64,000 bases of DNA from Microbacterium sp. EST19A (GTDB taxonomy: Bacteria; Actinomycetota; Actinomycetes; Actinomycetales; Microbacteriaceae): NCBI RefSeq assembly GCF_019969685.1, contig NZ_JAHXYZ010000001.1:1178001-1242000 (forward strand), in the 5' to 3' direction. The stretch's first letter is position 1; the number at the start of each line of letters is the position of its first letter. Of this stretch, positions 8,533 through 17,354 are shown piece after piece. Both the position numbers and the translations under genes were made by a program. The notes beneath the pieces were generated by a model, which saw nothing but the letters and a program-made list of their open reading frames with translations, was not told where the DNA came from and made no database searches.

Positions 8533-8597
8533 GCGGATGCTGCGCCGCCCGGGCTGCGCATCGATCCAGCATCCGCTTCCTCGCAGCATCCGCTTCC
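8533..8597. repeat. Inverted and direct repeats in the 8.4-8.7 kb gap
   Basis: GCGGATGCTGCG (8533-8544) is a perfect inverted copy of CGCAGCATCCGC (8582-8593). CAGCATCCGCTTCC is directly repeated at 8567-8580 and 8584-8597. No gene is seen in this gap. Confidence 0.5.
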
Positions 8598-8636
8598 CTC
8601 CCCTCCGTGCGAAGAGGCGCGCGTGGCGGATGCGAA

Positions 8637-8668
8637 GGGGCCCGGCCGGATCTCCCCGGCCGGGCCCC
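8637..8668 (-). terminator. GC-rich terminator hairpin after rhaS
   Basis: GGGGCCCGGCCGG (8637-8649) and CCGGCCGGGCCCC (8656-8668) form a perfect 13-bp stem with a 6-nt loop, 18 bp past the rhaS stop. There is no clear U-run, as is common in high-GC actinobacteria. Confidence 0.75.
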
Positions 8669-8685
8669 CTCTGGTGCGACTCGAC

Positions 8686-9732
8686 TCAGAAGTCGAACTC
8701 GCCGATGTTCTCCTTGTCGAAGACGAACGGGTCGCCCAGCAGCACGGTGGCGTCGGGTCCGACGGTGAACTCGCCGAGCTCGCCCGCCTCGAAGGTGTCG
8801 CCTTCCTTGCCGGTGATGTCGCCCTTGATGAGCGCGGCGGCGGCGTACGCCGACAGGTAGCCGAGGTCCTCCGGGTTCCACAGCGCGAACGAGGTGACGG
8901 TGCCGTCCTCGACGTACTCGCGCATCTGGTTCGGCGTGCCGAGACCGGTCAGCGCGACCTTGCCCTTGTAGTCCGACGTAGAGAGGTAGCGCGCGGCTGC
9001 CGAGATGCCGATCGTCGTGGGCGAGATGATGCCCTTCAGGTTCGGGTGCGACTGCAGCAGCGCCGCGGTCTTGTCGAACGAGATCTGCTCGTCGTCGTCG
9101 CCGTACACGGTCTCGACGAGTGTGATGTCAGGGTGGTCCGAGGCGAGCAGCTCCTTCATCTTCTCGATCCAGGCGTTCTGGTTGGTCGCGTTCGCGGTCG
9201 CGGAGACGATCGCGATCTCACCGGCATCCCCGATCTGCTCGGCGATGAGGTCGACCTGGATCTTGGCGATGCCGTCGGCGTCGGCCTGGTTGATGAACAG
9301 GTCGCGGCACTCGGGGTTGGTGTCCGAGTCGAAGGTGACGACCTTGACGTTCGCCGCACGAGCCTCGTCGAGGGCGTCGCAGATCGCCTTCGGGTCGTTC
9401 GCCGACACCACCAGGGCGCCGACGCCCTGCTGCGTCGCGGTGTTGATGTAGCTCACCTGCGCGTCAGGACCGGACTCGGCAGGGCCGACCTCGGAGAACG
9501 TGCCGCCGAGCTCCTCGACGGCAGCCGCGCCGCCCTTGCTCGACGTGTCGAAGTACGGGTTGCCGAGGCTCTTCGGCAGGAAGGTGATCGCGAGGTTGTC
9601 GCTGCCACCCGAGCCCTCCTCGGACCCGCCGCCTCCGCCGGAACCTCCGGTGTCGGCGCAGCCGGACAGGACGAGTGCGGTGGCGACCGCGATGGCGGCC
9701 ACCGCAGCCACACGCTTGCGTGCAAACTTCAT
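8686..9732 (-). CDS. rhaS: Rhamnose ABC transporter substrate-binding lipoprotein
   Basis: 348 aa periplasmic-binding-protein-like fold (LacI/ribose-binding class). The lipoprotein signal is MKFARKRVAAVAAI onward with lipobox LVLSGC at about residue 24, then a Gly/Ser-rich linker. The mature part starts LAITFLPKSLGNPYF, close to RhaS proteins. It is the last gene of the unit ATPase, permease, permease, binding protein, which is the known rhaTPQS order, and the mutarotase and LacI regulator nearby support rhamnose. A GGAAG-type ribosome site precedes the ATG. A terminator hairpin follows. Confidence 0.9.
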   Translation of the reverse strand: MKFARKRVAAVAAIAVATALVLSGCADTGGSGGGGGSEEGSGGSDNLAITFLPKSLGNPYFDTSSKGGAAAVEELGGTFSEVGPAESGPDAQVSYINTATQQGVGALVVSANDPKAICDALDEARAANVKVVTFDSDTNPECRDLFINQADADGIAKIQVDLIAEQIGDAGEIAIVSATANATNQNAWIEKMKELLASDHPDITLVETVYGDDDEQISFDKTAALLQSHPNLKGIISPTTIGISAAARYLSTSDYKGKVALTGLGTPNQMREYVEDGTVTSFALWNPEDLGYLSAYAAAALIKGDITGKEGDTFEAGELGEFTVGPDATVLLGDPFVFDKENIGEFDF

Positions 9733-9795
9733 TGTTTTCTTCCTTTCGTGCGGGTGGCCGGGACGGGTGTCGTCGGCCGAAGGACGCAGCTGTCG

Positions 9796-10848
9796 TCAGG
9801 CTGTGGTCGCTGCGACGCGGGGAGGACGGCTGGGACGCCGTCGGGATCTCTGGAGCCAGGTCAGCACGCTGGCGCTGACGACCGACAGCACGAGCAGCAC
9901 TCCGGTGATGACGTTGATCACGTCGGAGGTGACGTTCGCGAGCCGCAGCGCGCTGGACAGCACCCCGATCAGGAGCACCGCCGCGACGACGCCGTAGAGC
10001 TGACCGCGGCCTCCGAAGACCGAGACGCCGCCGAGCACGACCGCCGCGATCACCTGCAGCTCGAGCCCTGTGGCGTTGTCGCCGCGGGCGCTGCCGAAGC
10101 GCAGGGTGTAGTAGATCCCGGCGAACGCCGAGACCACGCCGGCGAGGATGAACAGGATGAACTTCGTGCGGTCGACGTGCACGCCCGAGAAGCGGGCGGC
10201 GTCCTTCGAGAGTCCGATCGCGTAGATCCCTCGGCCGAACGGCGTGAACTGCAGCACGATGATGAAGATCACCAGCAGGATCAGGAATGGCACCATGATG
10301 TACGGGATCGTCGTGCCCGAGATCTTCGCCTTCGCGAGCGCGGTCCACGTCTCCGGGAAGTTCGTGACCGCGGTGGTACCGAGCAGCCCGACCGCGAGGC
10401 CGCGGAAGAGTGCGAGCGTGCCGATCGTCACGGCGAGCGACGGCAGTCCGACCACCGTCACGAGGAAGCCGTTGAACGCGCCGCCGAGGGCTCCGACGAG
10501 CAGTGCGAGGATGGCGGCCACCTCGAACGGCAGCCCGGCCTGCACCCCCGCGCCGGTCACGACGCTCGCGAGACCGACCATGCTGCCGACCGAGAGGTCG
10601 ATCTCGCCGGTGATCATGATGAGCGTCATCGGCAGCGCGATGAGCAGGATGGGAGCGACGTCCAGCAGCAGGTAGTTGACCGTGATCGGCTGGCCGAAGC
10701 CGCGCACCGTGGCGATCGAGTAGAGCACGACGACGATCAGCAGCGCGACGACCGCCATCTCGCGGCTCACGATGACCCGGCGCCAGAGCGGTCGCTCGAA
10801 GTCGCGCGTGACGCGGTTGGTGCTCGTGGTGGTGGTCACGGAGGTCAT
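9796..10848 (-). CDS. rhaQ: Rhamnose ABC transporter permease
   Basis: 350 aa, about nine to ten hydrophobic segments, BPD_transp_2 family (ribose/rhamnose type). The family motif ITGEIDLSVGSMVGLASV sits in the N-terminal third, and LGGVSVFGGRG in the C-terminal third. Start ATG 10848 overlaps the TGA of rhaP (ATGA). The C-terminus ends in a basic tail. Forms the membrane channel with RhaP. Confidence 0.9.
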   Translation of the reverse strand: MTSVTTTTSTNRVTRDFERPLWRRVIVSREMAVVALLIVVVLYSIATVRGFGQPITVNYLLLDVAPILLIALPMTLIMITGEIDLSVGSMVGLASVVTGAGVQAGLPFEVAAILALLVGALGGAFNGFLVTVVGLPSLAVTIGTLALFRGLAVGLLGTTAVTNFPETWTALAKAKISGTTIPYIMVPFLILLVIFIIVLQFTPFGRGIYAIGLSKDAARFSGVHVDRTKFILFILAGVVSAFAGIYYTLRFGSARGDNATGLELQVIAAVVLGGVSVFGGRGQLYGVVAAVLLIGVLSSALRLANVTSDVINVITGVLLVLSVVSASVLTWLQRSRRRPSRPPRVAATTA

Positions 10849-11876
10849 GACTGGTCCCTCGCTTCGATGAGTCGCTGCCGCTGTCTCACGGCCAGCCAGC
10901 GGTCGAGCACGATCGCGCCGATGATGAGCACGCCGACGACCGCGCGCTGCCAGAAGTCGGGGATACCGAGGATCGGGAGCGCCCGATTGATGGTCATGAG
11001 GAGCATCGCGCCGATCGCCGCACCCCAGACGGTTCCGACGCCGCCGGTGATGGCGATGCCGCCGATGACGGCCGCGCCGACGGCATCCAGTTCCCAGCCG
11101 GCACCGGCCTGCGAGCTCACCGATCCGTACCGCGCGGCGTAGAAGACGCCCGCGAGACCCGCCAGCGCACCCGACAGGATGAACGCGGTGAGCACCCGCC
11201 GCACGACCCGCAGGCCGTAGAGCTCGGCTGCCGCCGGATCGGAGCCGATCGCGTAGTACTCGCGCCCTCCACGGGTGTTCCGCATGTACCAGGCGGCTGC
11301 CGCCAGCACGATGAGCGCGACGATGGCCAGGATCGGGATGGTGAGGATGTCGCCGGTGCCGATCGCGAGGAAGTCCTTCGGCATGTCGGAGGCGTTGACC
11401 CTGGTCGACCCGGCCCAGATGACGTTGATGCCGCGGTAGGCGTACAGCGTGCCGAGCGTGATCACCATCGCGGGCACCCGGGCGAACGCCACGAGGGCGC
11501 CGTTGATGAGCCCGAGGGCGGCGCCGAACAGGACCGCGCACAGCACCACGAGCGGAATCGGGATGCCGGGGAAGTCGATGAACATGCGACCGGTGAGGTA
11601 GGCCGAGAGCCCCATGACCGAGCCGACCGACAGGTCGACGTTGCGGGTGATGATGACGAAGGCCTGCCCGACGGCGACGAGCACCAGGATCGACGGCGTC
11701 AGCAGCAGGTCGCGCCAGCCGTCGGGGCTGAACAGGAACGCCGGGTTCTTCGCCGTGGCCGCGATCACGACGAGCGCCAGGGCGATCAGGATGCCGAATT
11801 CACGGGCCTTGCCGAGCGTGCCGACGCGTTTGGTGAGGCTCGACACCGGGATGCGGGTGGTGCTGGTGGTGGTCAC
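10845..11876 (-). CDS. rhaP: Rhamnose ABC transporter permease
   Basis: 343 aa, same family as the next gene, with [19 protein letters not shown] near residue 75 and [16 protein letters not shown] near residue 270. Multiple membrane segments start at [16 protein letters not shown]. The ATG at 11876 overlaps the stop of rhaT by 4 bp. With RhaQ it forms the heterodimeric pore. Confidence 0.9.
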   Translation of the reverse strand: MTTTSTTRIPVSSLTKRVGTLGKAREFGILIALALVVIAATAKNPAFLFSPDGWRDLLLTPSILVLVAVGQAFVIITRNVDLSVGSVMGLSAYLTGRMFIDFPGIPIPLVVLCAVLFGAALGLINGALVAFARVPAMVITLGTLYAYRGINVIWAGSTRVNASDMPKDFLAIGTGDILTIPILAIVALIVLAAAAWYMRNTRGGREYYAIGSDPAAAELYGLRVVRRVLTAFILSGALAGLAGVFYAARYGSVSSQAGAGWELDAVGAAVIGGIAITGGVGTVWGAAIGAMLLMTINRALPILGIPDFWQRAVVGVLIIGAIVLDRWLAVRQRQRLIEARDQS

Positions 11877-13414
11877 GAGTTCTCCCCCGCGTCGGTGCCG
11901 GCGTGGGCCGAGGTGGTGGCGTGGGTCGCGGCGAACATGACGTTCTCGGATGTGGCATCCGCGCGCTCGAGCTCGGCGGTGATGCGTCCCTCGCGCATGA
12001 CGAGCACGCGGTCGGCCATGCCGAGCACCTCGGGCAGCTCGGACGAGATCATCAGGATCCCCTTGCCCTCTGCGGCGAGCTGCGAGAGAAGACGGTGCAC
12101 CTCGGCCTTCGTGCCGACGTCGATGCCGCGGGTCGGCTCGTCGATGATGAGCACGTCAGGCTGCGTGGCCAGCCACTTGGCCAGCACCACCTTCTGCTGG
12201 TTGCCTCCGGAGAGGGTGGCGGTGACGGTGTCGAGCGCGTGCGCCTTCACCTCGAGACGGCTCGCCCACTCGCGGGCAGCACGGTTCTCGACGCCCGTCG
12301 TGATGAGGCCGAAGCGGGACAGGCGACGGCGGATGGCGGTGGTGATGTTGCGGCCCACCCCGGATTCGATGACGAGCCCCTGCTTGCGGCGGTCCTCGGG
12401 CACGAGGGCGATACCGGCGCGCATGGCTTCGGTGGGGCGGGAGCGCGGGATGCGCCTGCCCTTCATCGTCACGGTGCCCTCGCGGTAGTCGTCGATGCCG
12501 AACACGGCGCGGGCGACCTCGCTGCGGCCGGCCCCGACGAGCCCCGCGAGTCCCAGGATCTCGCCCGAGCGGACCGTGAACGAGATGTCGTGGAAGACGC
12601 CGGGGCTGGTGAGGTTCTCGACCTCGAGCAGCGGCTCCCCGATCGTCGTCTCCTGCTTGGGGAAGAGCTCGGTGATGTCGCGACCGACCATCTGGCGGAC
12701 GAGTTCGGCCGGAGTGGTCTCGGCGATCGGCGTCGTGGAGATGTAGGCGCCGTCGCGCATGACCGTGACGGTGTCGCAGAGCGCGAAGACCTCGTCGAAG
12801 CGGTGCGAGATGAAGATCAGCCCTCGCCCCTCGTCGCGGAGGCTGCGGGCGATCGCGAAGAGCCGCTCGACCTCGACGCCGGACAGCGCGGCGGTCGGCT
12901 CGTCCATGACGAGCACCTTCGCGTCGAGCGAGACGGCCTTGGCGATCTCGATGACCTGCTGGTCGGCGATGGAGAGACCCTCCGCCGGACGGTCGGGGTC
13001 GATCGTCACGCCGAGCCGGGTGAACAGGCGCTCGACCTCGCGGCGCATCGCCTTGCGATCGATGCGGCCGAGTCGACCCACCGGCTGGCGGCCCATGAAG
13101 ATGTTCTCGGTCACCGACAGGTCGGGGAACAGCGTCGGCTCCTGGTAGATCACGGCGATCCCGGCAGCCTTGGACTGCGCGGTCGAGGAGAAGTCGACAT
13201 CCTCCCCGTCCAGCTGGAACGAGCCGCCGTCGCGGTGGTAGAGCCCGGCGACGATCTTCACGAGCGTCGATTTTCCGGCGCCGTTCTCGCCGATGAGCGC
13301 ATGGATCGAACCGGTCGTCAGCCGCAGGCTCCCCGAGCGCAGTGCCACCACTGCGCCGAACGACTTCACGACCTTCGAGAGTTCGAGGACCACAGGTGCG
13401 GCATCGATGGGCAC
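11873..13414 (-). CDS. rhaT: Rhamnose ABC transporter ATPase (two ABC domains)
   Basis: 513 aa from the GTG at 13414; sugar-type duplicated ATPase (RbsA/RhaT class). Domain 1 has Walker [10 protein letters not shown] and Walker B VLVMDEP; domain 2 has [15 protein letters not shown] and Walker B VLIIDEP. In domain 2 the Walker A is degenerate (GLVGAGRSE), as usual in this class. The GTG is preceded by GAGGAGG six bases upstream, which decides the start; the frame is open to 13456. A palindromic operator lies 30 bp upstream. Confidence 0.9.
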   Translation of the reverse strand: MPIDAAPVVLELSKVVKSFGAVVALRSGSLRLTTGSIHALIGENGAGKSTLVKIVAGLYHRDGGSFQLDGEDVDFSSTAQSKAAGIAVIYQEPTLFPDLSVTENIFMGRQPVGRLGRIDRKAMRREVERLFTRLGVTIDPDRPAEGLSIADQQVIEIAKAVSLDAKVLVMDEPTAALSGVEVERLFAIARSLRDEGRGLIFISHRFDEVFALCDTVTVMRDGAYISTTPIAETTPAELVRQMVGRDITELFPKQETTIGEPLLEVENLTSPGVFHDISFTVRSGEILGLAGLVGAGRSEVARAVFGIDDYREGTVTMKGRRIPRSRPTEAMRAGIALVPEDRRKQGLVIESGVGRNITTAIRRRLSRFGLITTGVENRAAREWASRLEVKAHALDTVTATLSGGNQQKVVLAKWLATQPDVLIIDEPTRGIDVGTKAEVHRLLSQLAAEGKGILMISSELPEVLGMADRVLVMREGRITAELERADATSENVMFAATHATTSAHAGTDAGENS

Positions 13415-13443
13415 TGGTGCCTCCTCGTCGAGGTTGAATATGA

Positions 13444-13455
13444 TGAATCGATTCA
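13444..13455. promoter_or_regulatory. LacI-type operator TGAATCGATTCA
   Basis: A perfect 12-bp CG-centred palindrome, the format LacI-family proteins bind, lies between the divergent rhaT and LacI genes. A half-copy CGATTCA follows at 13460-13466. It should let the adjacent LacI regulator repress rhaTPQS. Confidence 0.75.
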
Positions 13456-13567
13456 AACTCGATTCAGGGATACTGTAAGCACCGCATCCCCACTGGTCAA
13501 GTCACAGTCCGGATTCGACCCCGGACGGTTACCGAGCGGGGCAGATCACCGCAGCGAAGGAGCGCAG

Positions 13568-14578
13568 ATGGTCGTCAGCATCAGAGACGTCGCCCAGACG
13601 GCGGGCGTCTCGGTGGGCACGGTGTCGAACGTTCTCAACCGGCCCGAGACGGTGTCGAGCGATGCATCCGAACGCGTGCTGAAGGCGATCGAAGACCTGG
13701 GATACGTGCGCAACGACGCCGCCCGAAAACTGCGTGCCGGTGTGAGCACCACGGTCGGATTCGTGGTGCTGAACGGGCAGAATCCGTTCTTCAACGACGT
13801 GGTGCGGGGCGCCGAGGACGAGGCCTCCCGCCACAACATCGCCGTGCTGTACGGCAACACCGACGAGGACTCCGACCGCGAGCGCATGTACCTCGACCTC
13901 TTCGAGGAGCAACAGGTGCGTGGTGTGCTGATCTCGCCGTACGGCGACATCCTGCCGCGTCTCGAGAGGCTGCGCGCCCGCGGCATCCGTGCTGTTCTCG
14001 TCGATCGCTTCGGCGGCAACAGCCGGTTCAGCTCGGTCTCGGTCGACTCGGTCGCCGGAGGACGGATGGCGGTCGAGCACCTCATCGACACGGGCCGGCG
14101 CCGCATCGCGTTCGTCGGAGGGCCGATGGACATGCGGCAGGTGACCGACCGGCTGGCCGGGGCGCGCGTCGCCGCCGACAACGCACTGGATGCCGTGGAG
14201 CTCGAGGTGCTCGCCACCGACGCGATGACCGTCGAGGAAGGCGTTGCCGTGGGTGCCCGCGTGCTGAGTCGTCCGAGGCGGGAGTGGCCCGATGCGATGT
14301 TCGCCGCGAACGACCTCGTCGCACTGGGACTGCTGCAATCGCTCATCGTGGATGGGCGGATGCTGGTGCCGCACGAGATCGCCCTCATCGGGTTCGACGA
14401 CATCTCGTTCGCCGCGGCCGCGGCCGTGCCGATCACGTCGATCCGCCAGCCGAGCGGCATGATCGGCCGCACCGCGCTGCGGGTGCTGCTCGAGGAGTGC
14501 GACGACCCCGAGCTCATCCCGCGGCAGACGGTGTTCCAGCCGGAGCTGGTCGTGCGCCGCTCGACCGCGACGAACTGA
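13568..14578 (+). CDS. LacI-family regulator of rhamnose uptake
   Basis: 336 aa. The N-terminal helix-turn-helix is VSIRDVAQTAGVSVGTVSNV with hinge helix YVRNDAARKLRAG (about residues 45-60), then a sugar-binding-protein-like effector domain (VGFVVLNGQNPFFNDV to the C-terminus with GFDDISF). It is divergent from rhaT and precedes the mutarotase gene, so rhamnose or a derivative is the likely inducer. The ATG follows GAAGGAGCGCAG. Confidence 0.88.
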   Translation: MVVSIRDVAQTAGVSVGTVSNVLNRPETVSSDASERVLKAIEDLGYVRNDAARKLRAGVSTTVGFVVLNGQNPFFNDVVRGAEDEASRHNIAVLYGNTDEDSDRERMYLDLFEEQQVRGVLISPYGDILPRLERLRARGIRAVLVDRFGGNSRFSSVSVDSVAGGRMAVEHLIDTGRRRIAFVGGPMDMRQVTDRLAGARVAADNALDAVELEVLATDAMTVEEGVAVGARVLSRPRREWPDAMFAANDLVALGLLQSLIVDGRMLVPHEIALIGFDDISFAAAAAVPITSIRQPSGMIGRTALRVLLEECDDPELIPRQTVFQPELVVRRSTATN

Positions 14579-14623
14579 CCTACCAGAGCCGATGCCTCAC
14601 AAGATGCCTCACGAGGAGAGAAG

Positions 14624-14968
14624 ATGACCGAACGAATCGCCTTCCAGCTGCAGATCGCCCCCGGGATGATCGACGAGTACGTCGCCCGTCACACGCCGGT
14701 GTGGCCCGAGATGCTCGCCGAGATCGCGGCATCCGGTCGACGCAACTACTCGATCTTCCTCGGCGAAGGCGGGCGCCTGTTCGGGTACTACGAGACCGAT
14801 GACGACGACGCCGCGCGGGCGTACCTCGCGGCGTCACCCGTCGCCGCCCGGTGGGAGGCTTCGATGGCCGAGTTCTTCGTCGGTCTCGAGGGCCGTGCCG
14901 ACCAGGCCGCGACCCCGCTCGTCGAGGTGTTCAACCTGCACGATCAGCGGGAGGCATCCGGCGCCTGA
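14624..14968 (+). CDS. rhaM: L-rhamnose mutarotase
   Basis: 114 aa, normal size for RhaM/RhaU, which interconverts alpha and beta L-rhamnopyranose. The family pattern is clear: IAFQLQIAPGMIDEYVARH, HTPVWPEML (active-site His/Trp region), and MAEFFVGLEG near the C-terminus. It lies 45 bp after the LacI gene with GAGGAGAG before its ATG. Isomerase, kinase and aldolase genes are not in the window. Confidence 0.9.
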   Translation: MTERIAFQLQIAPGMIDEYVARHTPVWPEMLAEIAASGRRNYSIFLGEGGRLFGYYETDDDDAARAYLAASPVAARWEASMAEFFVGLEGRADQAATPLVEVFNLHDQREASGA

Positions 14969-14978
14969 CCGGCGGGCG

Positions 14979-15488
14979 TCAGCCGCCGACGCCGCGGACG
15001 AGCGTGGAGACCAGCAGCACGATGGCGACGACGCCGACGAGCAGATCGGTCCAGGTGGCGAGGCTCTCGTTCGCGTTCTTGCCCTTCTTCGCGACGTGCA
15101 TGAGGCCGGCGATCAACAGGAAGACGCCGCCGGCGACGCCGACCGGAGCCGCCCATCCGGGTACCAGAGCCAGCAGGCCGGCGAGGCCGAATCCGATGTT
15201 GGCGGTCCCGAGCTCGCGTGTCAGCTGCGTCTCCTGCACGCTCGGCTTCGCCGCACCCAGGATCTGGGCCGTCGGTCCCTTGCCCGACATCTGGGCGATG
15301 CCGGCGACCAGCAGACGCGTGCCGATGCCCCAGAACACCCACCACTTGCCGAAGACGAGAACGGGGTCGCCCCCGACCGTGGCGAGCTCGATGATGCCGG
15401 ACACGACCGGCAGCACGACCGTCTGCGCGATGACGAGGAGGAAATAGCCCATGGCGACGGCTCTCTTTGCGGTGATAGCCGAAAGCAT
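14979..15488 (-). CDS. Small integral membrane protein (DUF6790-like)
   Basis: 169 aa with four to five hydrophobic segments (AVAMGYFLLVIAQTVVLPVV, WWVFWGIGTRLLVAGI, IGFGLAGLLALVPGWAAPVG, DLLVGVVAIVLLVSTLV). The pattern WWVFWGIGTRLLVAG followed by RELGTANIGFGLAGL resembles DUF6790 proteins, which have no known function; this assignment is from memory of the pattern. It converges on rhaM (10 bp apart) and is divergent from the PhzF gene. Confidence 0.75.
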   Translation of the reverse strand: MLSAITAKRAVAMGYFLLVIAQTVVLPVVSGIIELATVGGDPVLVFGKWWVFWGIGTRLLVAGIAQMSGKGPTAQILGAAKPSVQETQLTRELGTANIGFGLAGLLALVPGWAAPVGVAGGVFLLIAGLMHVAKKGKNANESLATWTDLLVGVVAIVLLVSTLVRGVGG

Positions 15489-15551
15489 AGACGCGCGGCA
15501 GCGGACTTTCTAGCATGTGAGGAACCGCCCACACGACCGGAGGAACCGCTG

Positions 15552-16442
15552 ATGAATGTGCCTTTCTTCTGGGTCGATGTCTTCGCCGCCACTCCCCTCG
15601 CGGGCAACCCGCTCGCCCTCGTGCCCGACGCGGACGCGCTGCCGACCGAGACGATGCAAGCCATCGCCCGCGAGTTCAACCAGTCGGAGACGACGTTCCT
15701 CGTGCGGCCGTCCCTCCTCGGCGCGGATCACCGCCTCCGATCCTTCACTCCGGGCGGCTTCGAGGTGCTGGGGGCAGGCCACAACGCGATGGGCGCGTGG
15801 CTGTGGCTGGCGGCATCCGGCCGACTGGATGAGGGTGGCGGACGGTATGTGCAGCAGATCGGCGAGGAGCTGCTCCCGGTCAGCGTCACCCGCGATGCCG
15901 CCGGTCGATCCGTCGTCGCGATGCGGCAGTCGGAGCCGCGGTTCCTGGCGTCCGTCGACGACGAGCACCGCGGCGCCCTCACTGCGGCCCTCGGTCTCGA
16001 TGCGGCCGACCTCAGCGGCGATCGCGCCGCGGAGCTCGTCTCCACGGGTGCCGAGCATCTGCTCGTTCCCGCGCGGAATCCGGGTGCCGTCGATGCGGCG
16101 CAGCCCGACACCGCGGGCTTGCGTTCACTCCTCGCCGAGGTCGGTGCCGAAGGCTGCTACCTCTACACGACCGCCGTCGATCCGGGATCGGGGACCGACG
16201 CCTACGCGCGGTTCTTCAATCCGACCGTCGGCATCGCGGAGGATCCCGCGACGGGGACCGCGGCAGGACCGCTCGCCGCGCTGCTCGTGCGCGACGGCCT
16301 GGCGCAGCCGCGGTCACCGATCACGGTGGAGCAGGGCACGAAGCTCGGGCGTGCGAGCCTCATCGGCCTGCAGGTCGACGGCCCCGCGGTCACGATCTCC
16401 GGCACCGGCATCGTCGTCGCCGAGGGCGTGCTCCGCCTCTGA
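15552..16442 (+). CDS. PhzF-family isomerase/epimerase
   Basis: 296 aa diaminopimelate-epimerase-like fold. The catalytic Glu is in EFNQSETTFL (about residue 45), and the second-lobe signature AEDPATGTAAGPLA is near residue 240. PhzF isomerises a phenazine precursor, but most family members have unknown substrates and no phenazine genes are present. The last 129 bp are overlapped by the converging exporter gene on the other strand. Confidence 0.88.
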   Translation: MNVPFFWVDVFAATPLAGNPLALVPDADALPTETMQAIAREFNQSETTFLVRPSLLGADHRLRSFTPGGFEVLGAGHNAMGAWLWLAASGRLDEGGGRYVQQIGEELLPVSVTRDAAGRSVVAMRQSEPRFLASVDDEHRGALTAALGLDAADLSGDRAAELVSTGAEHLLVPARNPGAVDAAQPDTAGLRSLLAEVGAEGCYLYTTAVDPGSGTDAYARFFNPTVGIAEDPATGTAAGPLAALLVRDGLAQPRSPITVEQGTKLGRASLIGLQVDGPAVTISGTGIVVAEGVLRL

Positions 16443-17321
16443 GACGAGCACGGTCGCGACTCCGGTGCCGCACAGCAGAAAGCCGAGCACGGTGACGACC
16501 GTGACGCTCTCCCCGAGGAGCACGGCTCCGGCCACCGCGGTGAACGGGGCGATCAGGAAGAGCAGGGCGTTGAGAGCCGTGATGCCGACACGCCTCAGCA
16601 GCCACCAGTAGAGGCCGTAGGCGGCCAGCGTCGGGAAGGCCGCGGCGAGCGCGGTCGCGACCCAGAACGAGACCGACGCCGGGGGCAGGAGTGTGCCGGT
16701 CGCCGCCGCGAGAACCACGAGCGCGACCGCCGTCGCCGTGGCGTGGATCGTCAGGGTCGCAAGCATTCCCGTCTGCAGCTTCGACCGACGCTGGATGATC
16801 GTGCCGGCGATCAGGCAGGCCATCGCGACGAGGAGCAGCAGATACACGAGCGGGTGCGCATCGGATCGGCCGAACTGCGACAGCACGACGAACACGACGC
16901 CGAGGGCGCCCAGGGCCAACCCGACCCACTGCACGCCGCGCACACGCAGACCCAGGAGCGGGCCGACGAGCATCGCGATCACGAGCGGTTGCACCGCGTC
17001 GATGAGCGCGACCGTTCCCGTCGCGATGCCCGCGGCGAGCGCGGCGTAGACCGCCGTGCAGTAGCCGAACTGCGAGAACAGGCCGATCAGCGACTGCCGG
17101 CGGAGGTCGGATGCCGCGATCCCCCGCGCCGCGCCCGTGATGAACACGACGACCAGCAGGATGACCGCGAGCGGCACGAACCGCCAGACGAGCAGCGTCA
17201 GGGGCGAGGCATCGACGGTGGCGATCGCAGCGATGAGGAAACCCGAGCTCCAGGTCACCACGAAGGCGGCGGCGGCCGCGACCGTGACGATTCCCGAAAG
17301 TATACCGATCTGTTTACTCAT
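16314..17321 (-). CDS. DMT-superfamily (EamA) exporter
   Basis: 335 aa with about ten membrane segments and two EamA repeats (VTWSSGFLIAAIATVDASPL near the start; LNALLFLIAPFTAVAGAVLLGE in repeat 2). Such proteins export metabolites or toxic compounds. The usual domain ends near residue 298; the last 37 residues are read antisense to the end of the PhzF gene, an unusual convergent overlap. The start codon sits 7 nt after a TATAGT -10, so the transcript is probably leaderless. Divergent TetR gene and twin operators indicate inducible control. Confidence 0.87.
   Translation of the reverse strand: MSKQIGILSGIVTVAAAAAFVVTWSSGFLIAAIATVDASPLTLLVWRFVPLAVILLVVVFITGAARGIAASDLRRQSLIGLFSQFGYCTAVYAALAAGIATGTVALIDAVQPLVIAMLVGPLLGLRVRGVQWVGLALGALGVVFVVLSQFGRSDAHPLVYLLLLVAMACLIAGTIIQRRSKLQTGMLATLTIHATATAVALVVLAAATGTLLPPASVSFWVATALAAAFPTLAAYGLYWWLLRRVGITALNALLFLIAPFTAVAGAVLLGESVTVVTVLGFLLCGTGVATVLVSEAEHALGDDDAGAGDRDRGAVDLQADEARTPELRALLHRDR
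17299..17318. promoter_or_regulatory. TetR operator copy 1
   Basis: AGTATAC-N6-GTTTACT, an inverted repeat with one mismatch to AGTATAC-N6-GTATACT. It covers the first codons of the exporter gene. The centre is 30 bp from copy 2. Confidence 0.65.
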
Positions 17322-17328
17322 GATCTCG

Positions 17329-17348
17329 ACTATACAGGTTGGTATACT
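17329..17348. promoter_or_regulatory. TetR operator copy 2 overlapping both -10 elements
   Basis: ACTATAC-N6-GTATACT, one mismatch from perfect symmetry. Its left arm contains the exporter -10 (TATAGT on the minus strand) and its right arm the TetR -10 (TGGTATACT, an extended -10). Both start codons follow 6-7 nt after these hexamers, consistent with leaderless mRNAs. Confidence 0.7.
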
Positions 17349-17354
17349 CGTGGC

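Noticed and set aside
8623..11142. 839-codon plus-strand frame across the rhamnose permease genes
   Set aside because: No ribosome site or domain; it mirrors rhaS, rhaQ and rhaP.
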